From: Chrysomallon squamiferum
Lineage: Eukaryota; Mollusca; Gastropoda; Neomphalida; Peltospiridae
Length of the DNA stretch: 29,500 bases
Direction: 5' to 3'
NCBI GenBank assembly: GCA_012295275.1
Contig: CM022670.1
Location: forward strand, 6,938,161-6,967,660
Position numbers and translations under genes: made by a program. Positions 11,030 to 29,500 of this stretch are shown here, in pieces (position 1 is the stretch's first letter; the number at the start of each line of letters is the position of its first letter). The notes beneath the pieces were generated by a model. It was not told the origin of the DNA and searched no databases. It was given only the letters and a program-made list of their open reading frames with translations.

Positions 11030-11420
11030 ACATGCCTATCTGACAAGAACATATTTGTGTAAGAAGAAGACAGCCATTGAAATCTGAGATTCAAACTTTA
11101 GCTTGTCAGCTACGTCTTTTCAGACGTGTTTGTAATCAAAACCTGCAGAGCTGCACATTGTCAGCATTGTTTATAACAACACGAATCTGCCATAATAATT
11201 ATTCATAATCCAACAAAGAATACTCGGGGTCTTTTTTTTTGTTTGCTTGCGTCTGTCTGTCTCGTTAATATTCGAATGAATTTATTTACTGGTTAGCATA
11301 TCCCGCGAGCGCTGTCAGTGACAATGAAATGTGAGAACATCAAAACACGATTAGCTTGTCAGTTTTACCTTTTCAGACGCTTTAAGTTATTTCTAAAATT
11401 AAAATCCTTATTTGTAACAT
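11030..11420. repeat. Diverged direct duplication, about 250 bp apart
   Basis: 11077-11135 and 11325-11385 share the order TGAAAT, GAG, then TTAGCTTGTCAG and CTTTTCAGACG, with the spacing nearly kept. Flanks are too diverged to set the borders. Confidence 0.5.
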
Positions 11421-12704
11421 TATTTATTTTATTGCTATTTTTGTACAAGCCATATTGTCCTTCTCTCTTTACGTGACTATATCTCATTCAGTCTATTGTC
11501 CTCATCTCGGTATGTCTGTGTGTCTGTCTGTCTGCCTCATTCTGCATCTGAACATTTAATCAGCATTTGAAATGAATTCACACCGATCGCTATAAATTCA
11601 GTCGCTATTAAAATTAAATTTAGTGGACAATGCGTATCGCATTTTCCTCGTTGTTGTCTATGGAATGACAAAATCACAGATCAGGTTGCTGCTTGTGTGA
11701 CGTTATTAAAGCGCTGAGTCATGTTGTATAAATGTCATTTCATCTACTTAATTCTCAATTCTTCGGATAAATCAGCAGGGGTTTTTGTTGTTGTTTTTTT
11801 ACAATTTTTTGAATAAAGTTGATGATATCTGGTAGATATATTTCTACAACATCATTTAAATACATAATATATTGTACCTTTTTTGACAAGATCATGAGCT
11901 TTATTCTACATGATTTCTTTCTTATTTCTTTAAAATAATAATAATAATAATAAATTACTTTCTGTAGAATGTAAAAAGAAAAAACGACTGCGGAATGGTT
12001 AATACTTTACAAACAACACGTCCATGGATGATTCTTTTTCACTGTGTTTGTCTGTGCATTGGTCTTTGTGTGTTTCTGTCCATATTATTTAGATTTATCC
12101 ACATTACTGTTTTTAGTCCACTGTTTGTTTGTCATTTTGTTCCAATGTTTGTTTGTTGTTTTGTTTTAAATATTTAATAGTTGTTTTTTTTCTTCAGTTA
12201 ACCATGCCGTGGCCTGATATGTTCATTTTTCCACATTCCCTTTGAAACTCCTTTTCTCGTTTAACTTCGACATTTTCAAAAACGATATGGATTTTATGAC
12301 AAATTTACAAAAGCTTCAGCCAAATCAATAACGTGTTGCTAAAATATTAAGTATTGTCTGCAACAAAGGAAACATTTAGGTGCAGATGAAAATACAGTTA
12401 CCCATACATAAACATACAAATAACAAAATCTGTACCAGTGCCACTTTGTCTTGTCACATTATGTTAGCAATCTCGTCTGTCTTCGTCTAGAATTTAATAT
12501 TATAATTAGTGTTTTAATATTTAACCATTAGTCTTTTGTTAACAGTATGTTAATCTACCAGAATGGACAAATGTTTCCCGTATACTATAAATATTAAAGT
12601 AAAATATTTCCGGCTACATAGGCATCGGTCTAATGGGACAAAAGTCTAGATGAAAAATATCACCAAAAACCCAACTAAGCGAAACAAGTAAATTAATTAA
12701 TAAA

Positions 12705-13260
12705 GCTAATACGTTACAGTGAAATAGAATATCACAGAAATTAGAGTTAAATAGAATACTATATAAAAGTATATGTTATTATGGTCTCTGTAAAGGTTAC
12801 TCCTAAATAAAGAACTCCACAAAAATTACTGTAAAATAAAAACTCTGTAAAGTTAAAGTTAATTAAAAAAAGAGTAAAAGTTACAGTTAAATAAAGTAAA
12901 AAATATATTAAAGTTACTGTTAAATAACTAACTCTATAAAGTTACTGTTAAATAAATAACTCTATAAAAGTTAATGTTAAATAAAGAATTCTATAAAAGT
13001 TAGAATTAATAAAAAAAATGAGGAAGTGACAGTTAAAAAAAAAATTATAAATGTTACTGTCAAATAAAGAACTCTGTACAAGTTACTATTATAAAAAAGA
13101 ACTCTACAAAAGTTACTGTTAAATAAACAGCTCTATAAAATCTATCGTTAAGCAAATTATTCTACATTATTACTGAATCACTCTGAAACAATTAAAGTTG
13201 TTTCTCTAAATTACTAATGTGTGAAATTTACAGTTAAACATAAAACTCTACAAAGATTAA
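12705..13260. repeat. About 30-bp minisatellite, roughly 18 diverged copies
   Basis: Unit close to AAAAGTTACTGTTAAATAAA followed by GAACTCTAT. Length and sequence vary between copies, so the array is old. Confidence 0.9.
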
Positions 13261-13504
13261 ACTGTATGAAGGGTTTTCAGTTTGCACAGTAAAACAATAC
13301 AACAGCAAGGTTACCGCTTAACAATCCATAGAATGATAACAGTGAACCAGTATTGTGTTCCAAAGGCTGAGACGACTAACAATATAAAGGAAACGAAAAT
13401 ACTCCAGAGATTAAACACAAGCCTCTTATTAGAACACTCAGAAGAGTTATCGTGTTTGCGTGTCACGTTTCTCTTTGTTGACTTGTGTAAAAGCTGTCAG
13501 ATAG

Positions 13505-13575
13505 ACAAACAAACAAACAAACAAACAAACAAACAAATAAATAAATAAATAAACAAACAAATAAATAAATAAAAT
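13505..13575. repeat. (CAAA)n / (TAAA)n microsatellite
   Basis: About nine AAAC units pass into AAAT units, then back. Confidence 0.95.
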
Positions 13576-14264
13576 TGATAAATGAACAGTTAAAAGCCAA
13601 TAATAAGAAAATAATAATAAAAAGTTCTACATGTATTTTAAATTAAATTTATCATAGAAGATACTCTAACTAGTACAGTGATTAAGTATTGGTGCTGTTA
13701 GTAATCAGAGGATAAACAGTAACAAAAATATTAGACCAGTTATTCCAACAAGAAAAGAAATATATATATATCAATCTGGAGGGGTTTTTTTGTTGTATTT
13801 TTTTATTATTTTTTTTGGTTGTTGTTGTTGTTTTTAAAGTAATTACACCGTATTCTCTGTTTTATTACCATCATCATCATCTTTATTATTATTGCTATTG
13901 CAGTGGTTATTATTTTTTTATTTATTTTTTTTATTTTACACAATTATAATTATACACACATAATCAAATACACGCATATACATAAACACAGTGATATCGA
14001 CTAAGGAATTAAAGAACGGACGTTCTTTTCAGCGATTTGCGATTAATGGATTGGTATTAGCGTGAAATACTATTAATCACTTCTGCACCGTTGATTTTAT
14101 TTGACTTTGTATTTTTGTTATGTGTATAACAAACTTACATTTTTAACTACATTTTCATTCTTCAAAGACAGCGAATTATTTTCCACTTGAAAGATACACA
14201 CACAAAAAAAAAATGCAATAACCGACAAAAAAAAAAAAAAATAAAAATAAATAAATAAAAAAAT

Positions 14265-14298
<34 letters not shown>

Positions 14299-15810
14299 AT
14301 ATGAAATTTAAAAAAAAATAATCATTCTATATTGTTTTAGCAACAAATAAAAAAAAAAAAAATCAATAGATCGATAGATTATTTCATAAAAAGATCGATA
14401 AATCCTTGCATGAATAAATCGCAATTCCGAAAAACGCCGGAGAAGCAAAATTAATAGTATATATTTCATCCAGTTTATTTATATTATGTCTATCAGTCAT
14501 ACCGCTAACAATAACGTAAAATCTGCGAACAAGATTAATAACTATACGTTAGTGATAATGTGTCGAATACGTGGATAGCCTTCGTGCCTTGATCGATTGG
14601 TTAAGGAAATGGACGATAAAAACAGTGGGCGAGTTTACGTAGAAGAGCTTAAGATTAATGGTAAAGAGAAAAAAAAATTAAAAATAAAAATTTAACAAAA
14701 AAAAAGAAGAAAAAAAAAGGCCACTTGAGCGAATCAATTAAATGACAATAAAGTTTTATGATTTATGTTATCATTAACGATGCGGATCGTTGACTCTCTG
14801 ATAAAAGCTCTAAGATTCCGAGATTCCGTAATAGCAGAGTTTTTACGGCTTCCTAAAGCAGTCTTTCTCGGCTTGACGCTGTTTAGAAATTAGATAAAAA
14901 CCGTAACGGAGATAATTTCAGACTGTTTACACACGCTGGGTGTCTAAGACAATAGTTACAAGTAACTGAGCCGTGAAGTCATTTTGTTATCCAGCGGAGC
15001 GTGGCATTCTGACATGTTTTGAAGAATATTTGTTTAGGAAAATGTCGTAACTGCTGGTGACAGAATCGTAAGTCAGCCATTTTGAAACGTCTTTATGTAT
15101 CCTCTGAATGTTCAGGGATATCTGATAAGAAACAGTTAAAAATGTTTGTCTGCTCGTTAGGATGTTAGCAAGTTAGCTAAAGAAAAGGGAAGCTTTATTT
15201 TCTTTTATTTCAATCTCCCCCTTTATCTCAGGTTTGGAGAACACTGCCATGAAGCTATTAATATAAACTTTCTTTTTCTTTCTTTCTTTGTTTCTTTCTT
15301 TATTTCTTTTTACTTTTTTTGTAAGAAATATAAATATAAACTCGTTGCCTAATGTGTGGCAGCTTCATCCAAAAGTATCTCAATCATATTTCTGATTTTA
15401 TTTTAACAAAAAGACCGAATTAATTTACTCAGGTCACCACGATCTACGTGAGACACAGTGACCATTACCATTTCAATTTTATTTTTTTTATTTCAACAAT
15501 CTACCCGAGTACGGTTATTCTAAACCGGCGAAACAGTTCTAATTTGTCTTAAAGGAAAACAAATTGTCAGAAAATAATACGAAATATGAATTTTATTGAT
15601 CATGAAGTATTTTTTTTTTTTTTTTTTACATTGTTGGTATTTATATTTCTTTCGAAAAAAATATTACACGTAAACCGTAGCTCACCACACACGTGAACTC
15701 ATTAGCTTTGATGTTGATGCGAAACTGACGTGCAGAGAGCATGTCGCGTGACCGGTTCTGTCTTACCTGTCAGACAGATTCAGACTGTAACCGATTAGTC
15801 TGCTTGATCT
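13576..15810. other. Intergenic, no gene seen
   Basis: AT-rich DNA with short T, A, AT and TTC-type tracts (for example AT repeats at 14262-14300 and TTTC repeats at 15270-15310). No coding frame or RNA gene could be supported. Confidence 0.65.
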
Positions 15811-15815
15811 CTCAA

Positions 15816-16113
15816 TGGTTAAATTAACAGCATTCTAATAACGTTTGATTTCTCGCGTATTAAAGATACACGAAGAAAATTAGCGGTATCAGTCACATGC
15901 TTCTTCCACAATTGTATCGGGGGTCATGAATTTTGGTTCTCGTGTTAATTTGCGTCATCTCCATGAATATGGTTAGATTAACAGCATTCTAATAAAGGTT
16001 GATTTCTAGGGTATTAAAGACACATGCAGAAAATTAGCGATATTCGTTAGTTACGTGCTTCTATCCATCATCAGCAGAGATCATGTTTTATAGTTTTCGC
16101 GTCAATACATCCA
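15816..16113. repeat. Tandem duplication, two copies of about 145 bp
   Basis: 15816-15957 and 15970-16113 align along their length: both begin with TGGTTA(A/G)ATTAACAGCATTC and pass through GAAAATTAGCG, (A/T)CGTGCTTCT-like and TCATG words in the same order. Copies differ by scattered substitutions and small gaps. Confidence 0.85.
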
Positions 16114-18235
16114 GCGAAACAAACCTTTTCCCAGCTTGTGGACATAATTATTTAGCTTGTACAGCTGCAATGGCATTCTTTCTCACTGTATACAGTCAAT
16201 GAGCCAGACTGAATGTGGGTACCAAATTGGCGAACAGATCAAGTAAGAATTTTTTTTTACTTAAATATTTACGAAATCAGAAGATCGACATTTCAGACAT
16301 ACCTTTGTGCCTGTTTGGAAGCCACCTTTAGAGATGTCCGTACGAGTTGTGTCCATTAATTGTCATAACTTTTGACCAATTTTCCCTAGGAATATGAAAT
16401 CTGGATATTTTGTTATGTTTACATTTGTACATACATCGGTGTATAGTTATTGATATTTAGTTTATAATGAAGATGAATTTAGAACTGTCGCGAAAAGGCA
16501 GAAATTTTCGACTTATTTCATAATAATGTACACCTCAACCATTTTTCAATCATTTTGAATTAAAATATCTTCAAAACAGTTTTCTTTCTGAATAATCAAG
16601 ACTGGTTTATGATGTATCTGTGAAAAGGATTAAATCAAAATTCTTTTGGTATTATATAATTTGTAGACAATGTTTTTGTAAGAACGTATCACTGAAGCGT
16701 TTGACATTTTTCTATTGGCCGATAACAAATGATGTAACAAAAGCTGCCGTTAGACACAGTATTAGTTCTGCAAGTGGGCTCTGCGTGTTAAGATTATCAT
16801 TCAGAGTCTGTTATTATTATTCTGCAACCACTTAGATCATTTCATTACGGTAACAGTACATTTATATTACACTTAGCAGCATTACGCATAAAATTAAACT
16901 TCATTTTCTTTGATAACGCTTTGTACTGCTGAGTGTCATTTTAGAATCTTCGGATTTTCCTGCATGATGTCCTGATGTCCAAAAAAAAAATAATAATCAA
17001 CTCGGACATGAATAAAAGCGGACTCCTGTTTTAGTGCTCCAGTAAAGCCTCGTCAGTTCTTGAAACATCGATATTCACTCATCAATAACCAGTGAAAGAT
17101 AGCATCAGTCAACAAAACAACCGAGCCTGTCAATTAGGCACTTTCCATGAAGGCAAGCCAGAAAAAAAAAAGTCCTGGCGTAGAATTTCACGAAGGCTTG
17201 GACTTCGGAGACTTCACGTTTTCTGTTGCCGTCCATTGAACCAGCGGCGGGTTTCGATTATCAACGAGTTAGAGCCCGTTACGACTTTTGTGTGAAGAAA
17301 AAAAAAAACAAGCAAACTGGGTTAATAAATTATGTATACGTCGTACAGTTTCGTTGAGTGGCGATACAGTTTTCACTGACCTGCTAAATGTAATTTGTTT
17401 TCCAGAGGATAAGTGTGGTGTTTTTTTTAATTCACGTTAGGCTTTCGTTGTCGTTTGTCTTTGTTTTATAACTTTTGGCTAACTTAGGATCACGGAATCG
17501 TTTCTGTGTTTATCCGAGCGAAAGTTCAACTGCGTTTTGTGCCAGTTAAAAGGATACTTTGAAATATTTTTCTATCAAATATAGGTAAGTGACAGTCCTT
17601 AGTTTATTTACTTTTCTTTCATTATTTAATAATAATAATAATAATAATAATGAAGTTAGTTTAGCACATTTTAATACGTAGAAACACACATTGTACAAAA
17701 TTATTTTTAATTTAACATTTTATATGCTGTTTTTAGTCCCATTAGTTGTAAGAATAATTATTAAAAATTCTGAAATATAGCAACATTAGAGTGAATTGTT
17801 GATTTTCAGTATACCTCTAATAATAAGAATTAACACGAATCTAAATAATAATTAAAAAAAAAAATCTTTATAGTATAAAAATAGCAGATATATGTTAATT
17901 CTTTGTTTAAAAATAACAACAATAAAATAAATATAATAAACAAAAATATAAAAAATAAAAATCACGTTCCTAGTAATGAGAATATTAACTAGCTGTTTTA
18001 TCTATTGTTTGAGTTTGAAAAGTGTCGTGGCAAACATTAAAGTATAATATCGTGTACGGGAAGCTGGTGTCAGGAGGTGTTGTTAGTCAGTCAGTGTGAA
18101 TAATCAGACGTAATTCTTCAATTCTACAATTAAATATGAATATTGCATTGTGAACAACACCCGACTTGGTGTGTTGTTATAATACTCATACTCGACCCTG
18201 AATTATACAGAAAATATCCCCTGAATAGCTCGGGT
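16114..18235. other. Intergenic, no gene seen
   Basis: Moderately complex sequence with a few short open frames (16620-16835, 17092-17295) that show no known domain, no convincing splice partners and no signal peptide. A and AAT runs occur near 17630 and 17850. Confidence 0.6.
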
Positions 18236-18242
18236 ATCACAA

Positions 18243-18866
18243 TGTGAATAGTTCATATATTCCCATCTGAATTATTCATATAGTTCCATCTGAAAAAAAA
18301 ATGCACATATTCCCATCTGAAAATCACATATTCCCATCTAAATAATTCACATATTCACGTCTGAATAATTCACATATTCCTGTCTGAATAATTCATATAT
18401 TTCCATCTGAATAATTCACATATTCCAATCTGAAAATTACATATTCCCATCTGAATAAATCACATATTCCCATCTGAATTATTCATATATTCCCATCTGA
18501 ATAATTCACATATTCCCATCTGAATAATTCACATATTCCCGTCTGAATATTTCATATATGTCCATTTGAATAATTCACATATTCCCATCTGAATAATTCA
18601 CATATTCCCATCTCAGTAATTCACATATTCCCATCTCAATAATTCACATATTCCCATCTCAATAATTCACATAATTCCCATCTCAATAATTCATTTATTC
18701 CCATCTGAATAATTCACATATTCCCATCTCAATAATTCACATATTCCCATCTCAAGAATTCACATATTCCCCTCTCAATAATTCACATATTTACTTCTGA
18801 ACAATTCACATATTTACTTCTGAACAGTTCACATATTCCCTTCTGAACAATTCACATATTCCTATA
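18243..18866. repeat. 23-bp minisatellite, about 27 copies
   Basis: Unit TCACATATTCCCATCTGAAT followed by AAT. Early copies mostly carry CTGAATAAT; copies from about 18605 mostly carry CTCAATAAT, and the last ones CTGAACAAT. The array is thus split into sub-families. Confidence 0.95.
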
Positions 18867-19194
18867 TTAATAAAATTAACACTGTGAAAGACGCACGTAT
18901 TCTGTCTAAATATTTATCTTTGTTAACAATAAAAATATTCATTGAATTGAATATAATATTGTTAATAATAAAGATATTCATTAAACTGGATATAAATTTG
19001 TAAATAATACAGATTTATGTTAGAATAATTTAAAATTTCCTTATAAATAACACTAAGTAAGTATTTTACAGAAAGCTTTCTAATTGTATTTGTTTTTCTA
19101 AATTTTTACACATAATTTTAATTTTATGAATATCTAAATAATTCAAATAATCATTTCCTTTCAGAAGAGTAGAAACATTTCTTTTATTTTATTT

Positions 19195-19372
19195 ATTTTT
19201 TAATTATTATTATTATCATTATTATTACTACTACTACTACTACGACTACTACTGCTACTACTACTGCTACTACTACTATTACTACTATTGTTATTGTTAT
19301 TAATTTAGTTATTTTCTAAATTATTTTATTATTATTATTATTATTATTATTTTTTTTTTTTTTTTTTTTTTT
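19195..19372. repeat. (ATT)n and (ACT)n tracts ending in a T run
   Basis: ATT, then ACT/GCT, then ATT triplets, then about 23 T. Confidence 0.9.
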
Positions 19373-19705
19373 TCAGATTTTATGGATATCATCATCTAAA
19401 TAGTTTAAATAATTACTGTTCTGTTCATATTACAAATATTCCCCTTTGAATAAACTAATAACCATTTCTGTAAAAAAAGTAAATATTAACTCAAAACTAA
19501 CATAAAAGATTTTCTCATTTAAAACAAATATTATTTTAGTGAATAATTCATTACGTATCATACAAAAGTTCCTTTCTGGTATCTGGTTCATTTTTGTAAA
19601 ATGTAAAGAAAGTTAGATTAAGATCAAAACAAATATAACGATTTACCGAAGATTATCTAAATTAAAGTTGAATACATTAAAGTATAATGTTACATTACAA
19701 TGAAA

Positions 19706-19855
19706 CTTACATCATTTTAAATTTCTATGAATATTTCATGAATTACATAATTTCATATTTCTATGAATATTCATGAATTACAGTAATTTTCTATTTCTAT
19801 GAATATTCACGAATTACATCACTTTCTATTTCTGTGAATATTCGTGATGTATGTT
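19706..19855. repeat. About 43-bp tandem repeat, 3-4 copies, with palindromic core
   Basis: Unit about TTTCTATTTCTATGAATATT followed by CATGAATTACATAA; the core ATGAATATTCAT is a perfect palindrome in the second copy. Confidence 0.8.
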
Positions 19856-20325
19856 TCACTTCGTGATAATACAGTTTATATTTCAGAGAGCGAGGAAACA
19901 GAAAATTAACAAAAACTCCTGAATATTTTATTATTATTACATTTTTGATATCGACTGTATCTTTATTCTGTTTATCAGAAAACACTGTTCGTGTTTACTT
20001 GGATACTAAAATGAACTCTTTGAAACAAAACAAAAGAACTATATTTGTGATTAGCACCGAGCTGTATCTGATTATTCTGTTAAACGGCAGAATGAAATGT
20101 ATAATACATTTTTTTTTCCCACTGTTTTAATAATTAATTAAATCAAACTGTTTTATTATCCATTTATCCATAAATTTGTGGTAAATGCAAAATTTTGTAT
20201 CCAAGCATTCGAACTGAAATTATGCTTCACTGAACTTTGTTTTAGTTTTTGATCGGTAGATTTTCAGTAGGTCTTTCTAAACTGATAAGAATTTATGTCA
20301 CTTAAGGACAAACACTTACATGTAT

Positions 20326-20454
<129 letters not shown>

Positions 20455-21449
20455 GACACCACTCAAACACACACACATATTCAGCAAGAATATATATACA
20501 GAATACTGTGACCACACCTACACATCAGTTCTTTTGAAATTTCCATCAACTGCATTGGACAGTGCATCAAAATCCACTGCTCTCACTGATTAGACAATAC
20601 CACTATTTATTGGTAAGCGGAAAATCTCGATTTCGCTTCCGACTCCTAACCTGTTTATTTGATACAACGTATCCTGAAAAAAAAAAAAAAAAAAAAACAA
20701 CAACAAACAAACAACAACAACAAAATAATAAATAAATTAATTAAATAAAATAAAATAAAACATAAAAAAAGTCACTGACAGAACAAGCACGTGTAAATGT
20801 TTTATATTTCAGACGTAGGTATTAAAATCGAGGCATTATGAGAAACAAAATAACACGGTATTTATAATAATTTTGTATTCCTAATTTAAAGGTACATTAA
20901 TTGGGTAGTGACAGATTATATCAAAAATAGTTAACATGTCTTTTTAAAGTGGACTTAGTCCTCGACTTTAGTGATAGCCAGGAATGTTCTAGTTTACAAT
21001 ATTTACCCCCCACTCCCGGAAAATTCACAAGCGATCGTAAACGGAAACAAAAGAAAAAAGAAATAGCTATAAAATGTTTAAAACAATACTTTTTTTTAAG
21101 TTACATAATAATCTGTAGGAAATCACTATATAGAGTCTTCAATAAAATTCATACAAACACACACTTGCAAATGTTTTCGTACACATAGCAACCCGTTACA
21201 CAAAAACTATGAAAATATAAAATGGCGTAAAATAAACAGAGCTTAAAGTAAAACGAAGGAAATTTATCGAATTTCATCTCTATTTCAAAACAACATAGAA
21301 ACCAGTCTACTGCAGAGAATCTCAAACGACAATTGCAGTAGACAATAGAATCCAAAGACAATCAGTTCATGGATGTAGAATCTGTCTTGAGTGACTGGCT
21401 CTGAGAAAGGTACTCAACAACTGTTTAATTAAAGATCTGATGGATCATT

Positions 21450-21487
21450 ACGTCCATGATCATTGAGCAGATGCCTCCAGTGACTCA
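21450..21487 (+). pseudogene. Relic of gene B exon 3 (38 bp)
   Basis: 35 of 38 bases match 24200-24237 of exon 3, the part coding TSTIIEQMPPVTQ. The relic reads TSMIIEQMPPVTQ in the same orientation; two of the three differences are silent. A TGA lies in frame just upstream (21438-21440), and the similarity fades quickly on both sides. It is either the surviving core of a decayed paralogous exon or a short copied insertion. Confidence 0.7.
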
Positions 21488-21576
21488 ACTGTACTGTCAA
21501 ACAAAAACTACCAGAGCAGAGGATCCATGTACACATGTATACTTCATATGCTAAATAATGTTTTAATTATTTTTTA

Positions 21577-21580
<4 letters not shown>

Positions 21581-21621
<41 letters not shown>
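21581..21621. repeat. Poly-T run, 41 bases
   Basis: Uninterrupted T. On the minus strand it could be the A tail of an old retroposed copy; no element body was recognised next to it. Confidence 0.85.
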
Positions 21622-21626
<5 letters not shown>

Positions 21627-22262
21627 CAGAATTATGCATACATATAGATAGTTATATACCACGCGCTTTGTATTGCATCAGGTCTGTCTGTTGTCTAGTC
21701 AGTTTGGGTAATTAAGAACTGCATTACTTGATTACTAATAATAACATGTTCTTTTAAAGTGGTTGCTTAAATAATCTACTTAAAAACACAGACGGGTAGA
21801 CATCAATGACATCCATGTATAACGCTTTACTTTTTTCAGTCTATCCATCTATCTATCTATCTGTTTGCCTATATGTTTGTCTGTCTGACTGTTTATCTGT
21901 CTATATCTATTTTTCTGTTTCCATCTTTCCTCTTAGACTGTAGAACACATTTATTAATGTTAATATATTTTTATTTTTAAATGTTCATTGAACACGTAAC
22001 ATCAAATAAGTTTATTTTAAGTTTTTTTTATGTGTTTTTTTTTTTTTTTTTTTTTTTTTACTGATTTCAAATACATCTTTATAGTTCTTCGTTTATCTCG
22101 ATGGTTCCTGAGAGACTGTTGTTACTGTTGTTACTGTTGTTGTTACCGTTGCTGCTGCTATTGAAGTTCTTGTTTTCCTTAGTTGCCATTTTCCGTTGTG
22201 GTTTTTTTTTTTTTTTTTATGTTTTTGATTTTTTCGACCTCATCTTTATCTTTTTTTATCTG

Positions 22263-22302
22263 CTTCTTCTTCTTCTTCTGATTATTATTCTTATTCTTAT
22301 TC

Positions 22303-22360
<58 letters not shown>
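22263..22360. repeat. (CTT)n, (ATTCTT)n, (ATT)n tract
   Basis: Triplet tract just upstream of gene B's first exon. Confidence 0.92.
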
Positions 22361-22419
22361 TGTTATTAAGATTATTTTCGTCATTTCTTTTAGAATTTTA
22401 ATTGTTGTTTTTTTACAGA

Positions 22420-22591
22420 TTGCCTATACAACGCAAAAGAGAAACATTTTGCAAAGGCCAGCACAGTATTGTTTATGCGTAATACAAGTGACAGATTCAC
22501 TTCCAAACCTTATCAACGGCGGACTGTGAATAGATCATCATTCATTTAAAAGACGTTTTGTAGTATTCTGTGTTCTGAAAACAATCAGAAA
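22420..22591 (+). other. Probable 5' UTR part of gene B exon 1
   Basis: A T-rich tract and CAG end at 22419, a good acceptor, and the next strong donor is at 22598 just after the ATG. This would make 22420-22597 one exon that is mostly 5' UTR. Otherwise transcription starts inside this stretch; no clear TATA box is seen. Confidence 0.35.

Positions 22592-29500
<6,909 letters not shown>

Larger units (their letters stand above)
9463..12700. other. Intergenic, no gene seen
   Basis: Mixed AT-rich sequence with one long CT tract (10086-10172), short T and A runs, a diverged duplication (11.03-11.4 kb) and two oppositely directed B-box-like words (10801-10810 and 10866-10875). No open frame has recognisable protein features. 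Confidence 0.7.
20500..22419. other. Region upstream of gene B
   Basis: Holds A-rich (20678-20770) and T (21581-21621, 22038-22060) runs, a CTAT/CTGT tract (21840-21905), the gene B exon 3 relic (21450-21487) and (TTG)/(ATT) tracts from 22118. Gene B's promoter should lie in or before this stretch, but no core element stands out. Confidence 0.55.

Noticed and set aside
16620-17295. Open frames at 16620-16835 and 17092-17295
   Set aside because: Short, with no known motif, signal peptide or splice context. They could be remnants of a transposon, but I cannot show it.
18243-18866. CRISPR-like array of evenly spaced 23-bp repeats
   Set aside because: The repeats are directly adjacent with no unique spacers, and the DNA is eukaryotic; it is a minisatellite.

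Overview
The window is animal nuclear DNA. Both genes are split by GT-AG introns. The non-coding DNA is very AT-rich and full of microsatellites (long ATT, ATTT, GA/CT, GT and GATA tracts) and 23-42 bp minisatellites. Codon use in the exons is more GC-balanced than the surroundings. The pairing of a small Golgi-type DXD glycosyltransferase with a secreted IgGFc-binding-domain protein fits a lophotrochozoan, most likely a mollusc and perhaps a gastropod. That placement is inference, because nothing here is diagnostic of a taxon.

Gene A (about 514-9135, + strand) is complete: three exons at 514-661, 5677-6195 and 8582-9051 join in frame into 378 residues. It encodes a type II membrane protein with a GT32-like (Gly_transf_sug/DXD) catalytic domain. 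The sugar-nucleotide motif YGGIYLDCDQ is formed right after the second splice junction, and a polyadenylation signal lies 79 bases past the stop.

The stretch 9136-22591 (about 13.4 kb) has no gene I can support. It holds microsatellites, several minisatellites (12.7-13.3 kb, 18.24-18.87 kb, 19.7-19.85 kb), two diverged tandem duplications (11.0-11.4 kb, 15.8-16.1 kb) and, at 21450-21487, a short near-identical relic of an exon of gene B.

Gene B (22592 to beyond the window end, + strand) is a secreted multidomain protein. I resolve eight complete exons and a ninth that runs off the edge. Two tiny first exons make the start and signal peptide. Then come two copies of a three-exon module: a large exon coding an IgGFc-binding N-terminal-like domain, an exon coding a MopE/calcium-loop-like DNDCDG..DE motif, and a short exon coding a second such loop. 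After the second copy a Ser/Thr-rich stretch begins. The module is bounded by phase-1 introns on both sides and has evidently been duplicated in tandem. The second loop of the first copy has degenerated.

The two genes share a strand, but nothing ties them functionally. One probably acts in Golgi glycosylation. The other is secreted or extracellular and probably binds glycoproteins or mucus with calcium or metal, which is inference from family names.
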